Shown: piece after piece, positions 5,935-7,770 of the stretch
Layout of the letters: each line of letters opens with the position of its first letter
How positions within the stretch are numbered: the stretch's first letter is position 1
Origin: Limiplasma sp958448555
Lineage (GTDB): Bacteria; Bacillota; Clostridia; Christensenellales; Aristaeellaceae
NCBI GenBank assembly: GCA_958448555.1
Contig: CAUDEL010000077.1
Location: 1 to 7,770 of the forward strand
Direction: 5' to 3'
Length of the DNA: 7,770 bases
Made by a program: the position numbers and the translations under genes
Notes under the pieces: model-generated
Seen by the model: the letters and a program-made list of their open reading frames with translations, nothing else
Databases searched by the model: none
What the model was told of the DNA's origin: nothing

Positions 5935-6019
5935 GGAAATCCTCCTTGAGGAAAAAGACGGAAAAAAGTTGGAACCTTTCAGCGGGGTCAATCGTTTGAT
6001 TAGTAAGAGAAGCCGGGCG

Positions 6020-6571
6020 TCAGCCGCGCAGCTTCTCCCATGCCATAAGAAGCCCCAGCGCGGTCTTGGCGTCTCGAAGCTCGCCCGCCATCACGCGGCG
6101 GACCGCTTCGGCCAGGGGCAGCTTCTCCACATGCAGAAACTCGTCCGGATCGGGGTGATCTTCGTGCTGGCTCAGCTCCGTGGCCAGGTACAGGCCGATC
6201 TGCTCGGTGCAAAAGCCGGGGGTGGTCACCACCTGCATCAGCTTTTCCATCTTCCCGGCGCGCAGACCCGTCTCCTCCTCCAGCTCGCGGTGCGCGCAGG
6301 AGAGGGGGTCCTCCCCGACATAGTCCAGCTTGCCGGCCGGAATCTCCAGCGTCATCAGGTCCACCACCACGCGGTGCTGGCGCACCAGGTATACGTTGCC
6401 CTCCGCGTCCACAGGCACCACCGCGGCCGCGCCCTTGTGATGCACGACCTCGCGCAGGGCCGTCTGGCCGTTGGGCAGGCGCACCTGCATGTGGCTGACG
6501 TCAATGAGTACGCCCTCAAACATCGGTTTTTCGGACAGGGGAACCTCACGCAGGTCGGGATGATCGCACAT
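6020..6571 (-). CDS. Nudix hydrolase, ADP-ribose pyrophosphatase-like
   Basis: The 183-aa protein resembles the NudF/ADPRase branch, which hydrolyses ADP-ribose to AMP and ribose-5-phosphate using Mg2+. An N-terminal beta region (19-40) leads to KGAAAVVPVDAEGNVYLVRQ (46-65) and the block LEIPAGKLD (75-83) that marks ADPRases. The Nudix box has RELEEETGL (95-103), where E98, E99 and neighbouring acidic residues bind metal. One residue is inserted between G80 and E87 (GX6E rather than GX5E). TTPGFCTEQIGLYLA (116-130) is the segment after the box that is typical of this subgroup and supports ADP-ribose specificity. GGAGG at 6585-6581 is 9 nt before the ATG. It is the first gene of the minus-strand cluster; an 85-bp gap separates it from the small membrane protein. 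Confidence 0.88.
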   Translation of the reverse strand: MCDHPDLREVPLSEKPMFEGVLIDVSHMQVRLPNGQTALREVVHHKGAAAVVPVDAEGNVYLVRQHRVVVDLMTLEIPAGKLDYVGEDPLSCAHRELEEETGLRAGKMEKLMQVVTTPGFCTEQIGLYLATELSQHEDHPDPDEFLHVEKLPLAEAVRRVMAGELRDAKTALGLLMAWEKLRG

Positions 6572-6719
6572 AGCGGGTCGCCTCCAAAATTTCGTTCCCT
6601 TGTGTATTCGCCGTCAGGAGCCGTTCCCCCTTGTGGAAAGCGGAAAAAGCGCGGCGAAAGAACAGCGTATTACTTGTAAAAACTGCCCCGCGGCGACAGA
6701 AACTGGCGCCTCCCCTTCC
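6572..6719. other. divergent intergenic region, left part
   Basis: Together with the promoter and leader to its right this forms a divergent spacer of about 245 bp between the Nudix gene (minus) and the surface protein (plus). It is more AT-rich than the neighbouring genes (for example TATTACTTGTAAAAACT at 6668-6684). The Nudix ribosome binding site is at 6585-6581. I searched the minus strand for a -35/-10 pair for the Nudix gene and found none with good spacing. I see no small ORF with a ribosome binding site and no stable hairpin in this part. Confidence 0.5.
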
Positions 6720-6748
6720 TTGACAGCATAAATCAAACCCCGTACAAT
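6720..6748 (+). promoter_or_regulatory. strong sigma-A promoter of the surface protein
   Basis: A perfect -35 TTGACA (6720-6725) and a near-perfect -10 TACAAT (6743-6748) are separated by the optimal 17 bp. Transcription should start near 6755, giving a leader of about 60 nt. This is the best promoter in the window and suggests high or constitutive expression of the downstream gene. Confidence 0.85.
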
Positions 6749-6752
6749 GGTA

Positions 6753-6773
6753 GGGGCCGCCGTGCGCGGCCCC
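6753..6773 (+). promoter_or_regulatory. 5'-leader hairpin
   Basis: GGGGCCGC (6753-6760) and GCGGCCCC (6766-6773) form a perfect 8-bp all-GC stem with a 5-nt loop, right at the predicted 5' end of the mRNA. There is no T-tract after it, so it is not a terminator. A stem at the extreme 5' end could protect the transcript from 5' decay. It might instead be the target of a regulator, as the same bases are a DNA palindrome just downstream of the promoter. Confidence 0.6.
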
Positions 6774-6816
6774 GGCAGGGAGAACAGCCTCACCCGGCAT
6801 AAGGAGGATTCCGCAT

Positions 6817-7770
6817 ATGGCAAAGCATATTCCTAAAGCCTTCAGACGCGCCACGGCGCTTCTGACCAGCCTGCTGCTCATCGCGGCGCAGATGGTTTTG
6901 CCTCTGGCCGCGCTGGCGCAGGATATCAGCATGCTTCCCACCGTGACCATCCAGTGGAGCGCGGCGGACGGAAGCGTACAGAGCATGCCGGTCACGGCCA
7001 CGCTCTACGGAGACCAGGTGGTCTATTGGGCCTCCGTGTCCGAGGAGGCGATGCAGGCGGGCGTGAGCATCCAGAGCATCACCGGCCCCGAGGACCCGCA
7101 GCTGGTTACTTACGGCCCCGCGGCCGGAACGCTGCTGACGGGCAACGCCACGGCGGTGGACGGCTCGGTTGCCGCGAGCATCGAGGTGTACCGCGGCGGC
7201 GTGTTCGAGATCGCCTATCCGTTCTACCTCTCCACCGTTGCCATCCCGCCCTACCAGCCGGCCGGGCCCACCAGCGGCACGGTCTATATCTCCTACCGCT
7301 ATGAAGGCGGCGAGGAGTTTTACGGCTATGAGGACGTTGTCCCGGTCGAGGGGCGGAGCTTCGCGCCCGACCTGTCGCTGGTTCCCGACGGCTATGAGCT
7401 CATCAGCGCCGGCGAGGTTTTTGTGACGCTCAATCAGGACGGCACCACCACCCCCAATCCCGTGATGTTTGAGGTGCGGGAGAGCGAGCCGCAGGTGATG
7501 AACTCGACGGTGACGTTCCATCATGTGGATGAGGGGAGCGGTCAGCAGATCACCGGCGACACCTGGCAGGAACTGTCCCCCGAAACCTACAGCGCGTCCA
7601 ATTATCAGCAGACGGTGGAGGGGTATAGCTATTTGTATGCCAGCCCTGATCCCTTCACGGTGGACGGGGCGGGCACGCCCGTCGAGGTGACGCTGTACTA
7701 CGCGCAGAACGCGGTGGAGCCTGTGAACTCGACGGTGACGGTCCACCATCTGGACAGGGAGACCAGTCAG
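6817..7770 (+). CDS. secreted repeat-containing surface protein, MucBP-like (3' end beyond the window)
   Basis: The frame is open from ATG 6817 to the window edge (318 codons, no stop). AAGGAGG at 6801-6807 lies 9 nt upstream. A classical signal peptide is present: basic n-region MAKHIPKAFRR, hydrophobic core, and predicted cleavage after ALA (32-34) before QD. Residues 36-150 are beta-rich with no family I recognise. Residues 154-225 (from GTVYISYRY to VMFEVRE, including PDGYELISAGEVFVTLNQDG) look like a MucBP-type or related mucin-binding or stalk domain. From residue 229 a 75-residue unit begins with NSTVTFHHVD; a second copy starts at 304 with NSTVTVHHLD and is cut by the edge. Family knowledge suggests a cell-surface adhesin or stalk, possibly wall-anchored at an unseen C-terminus. 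The long opposite-strand frame here is a shadow. No partner gene is visible. Confidence 0.83.
   Translation, partial: MAKHIPKAFRRATALLTSLLLIAAQMVLPLAALAQDISMLPTVTIQWSAADGSVQSMPVTATLYGDQVVYWASVSEEAMQAGVSIQSITGPEDPQLVTYGPAAGTLLTGNATAVDGSVAASIEVYRGGVFEIAYPFYLSTVAIPPYQPAGPTSGTVYISYRYEGGEEFYGYEDVVPVEGRSFAPDLSLVPDGYELISAGEVFVTLNQDGTTTPNPVMFEVRESEPQVMNSTVTFHHVDEGSGQQITGDTWQELSPETYSASNYQQTVEGYSYLYASPDPFTVDGAGTPVEVTLYYAQNAVEPVNSTVTVHHLDRETSQ
7501..7770 (+). repeat. tandem 225-bp (75-residue) repeat, one full copy and the start of a second
   Basis: The 15 bases AACTCGACGGTGACG at 7501-7515 recur exactly at 7726-7740, a period of 225 bp that keeps the reading frame. Over the 15 residues available from copy two, 9 are identical (NSTVT, HH, D and Q), with conservative changes elsewhere. 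The right edge cuts copy two after 45 bp, so the copy number is unknown. Confidence 0.75.

Noticed and set aside
5960..5985. Possible terminator after the Nudix gene (GAAAGGT, then ACTTTTTT on the minus strand)
   Set aside because: The stem is AT-rich, imperfect and has a very small loop, so it would be too weak to call.
5963..5991. Possible minus-strand promoter before the small membrane protein (TTGACC at 5991-5986)
   Set aside because: At 16-18 bp spacing the only -10 candidates are T-runs such as CTTTTT, which are poor matches to TATAAT.
6790..7749. Long minus-strand open frame (319 codons) opposite the surface protein
   Set aside because: The plus strand has promoter, ribosome binding site, signal peptide and protein repeats. 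The minus product is His/Arg/Gly-rich low-complexity text with no motif.
1..7770. CRISPR array, tRNA or rRNA gene, insertion sequence, attachment site, toxin-antitoxin or defence cassette
   Set aside because: I found no short regularly spaced direct repeats, no cloverleaf, no transposase or integrase motif, and no adjacent small gene pair of the toxin-antitoxin type.

Overview
The window reads as chromosomal DNA of a GC-rich member of the Firmicutes, most likely class Clostridia. The evidence is near-consensus sigma-A promoters (TATAAT at 121-126; TTGACA/TACAAT at 6720-6748), strong GGAGG-type ribosome binding sites before most genes, a DUF5665-like membrane protein, and a low-complexity TPR lipoprotein of a kind common in gut Clostridia. 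GC-rich third codon positions also explain the many long antisense reading frames that do not encode proteins. I cannot name a genus. I see no phage, transposon, CRISPR, tRNA or rRNA signal.

Layout. Positions 1-89 hold the end of an upstream transcription unit: a possible C-terminal tail followed by a clear intrinsic terminator. A promoter at 98-126 opens a five-gene plus-strand operon with tight spacing or overlaps: a single-pass membrane-anchored protein of unknown function (158-733), a GT39/ArnT-like polytopic glycosyltransferase (730-1989), a DUF5665-like membrane protein (2034-2423), the lipoprotein signal peptidase lspA (2433-2930), and the pseudouridine synthase rluD (2887-3825). A minus-strand cluster converges on it, read from right to left: a Nudix ADP-ribose pyrophosphatase (6571-6020), a 45-residue single-helix membrane protein (5934-5797), a RimJ/RimL-type GNAT acetyltransferase (5766-5185), a TPR-rich lipoprotein (5182-4400), and thymidine kinase tdk (4379-3801). 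The rluD and tdk coding ends overlap tail to tail by 25 bp.

After a divergent intergenic region with a strong promoter and a 5'-leader hairpin, a secreted, repeat-containing surface protein begins at 6817 and runs off the right edge. It has a signal peptide, MucBP-like beta-rich segments, and a 75-residue tandem repeat whose second copy is cut by the window end.

How the genes relate. The first operon mixes envelope functions (glycosyl transfer, lipoprotein maturation) with RNA modification; the lspA-rluD pairing is a familiar one in Firmicutes. LspA would mature the TPR lipoprotein encoded opposite. The minus cluster is a loose housekeeping set (nucleotide salvage, Nudix clean-up, protein acetylation) with envelope proteins. 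The most notable points are the unusual LspA, which has Gln in place of the conserved Asp of the GNxxDR motif, and the repeat surface protein. I did not find a clear new defence or mobile system.
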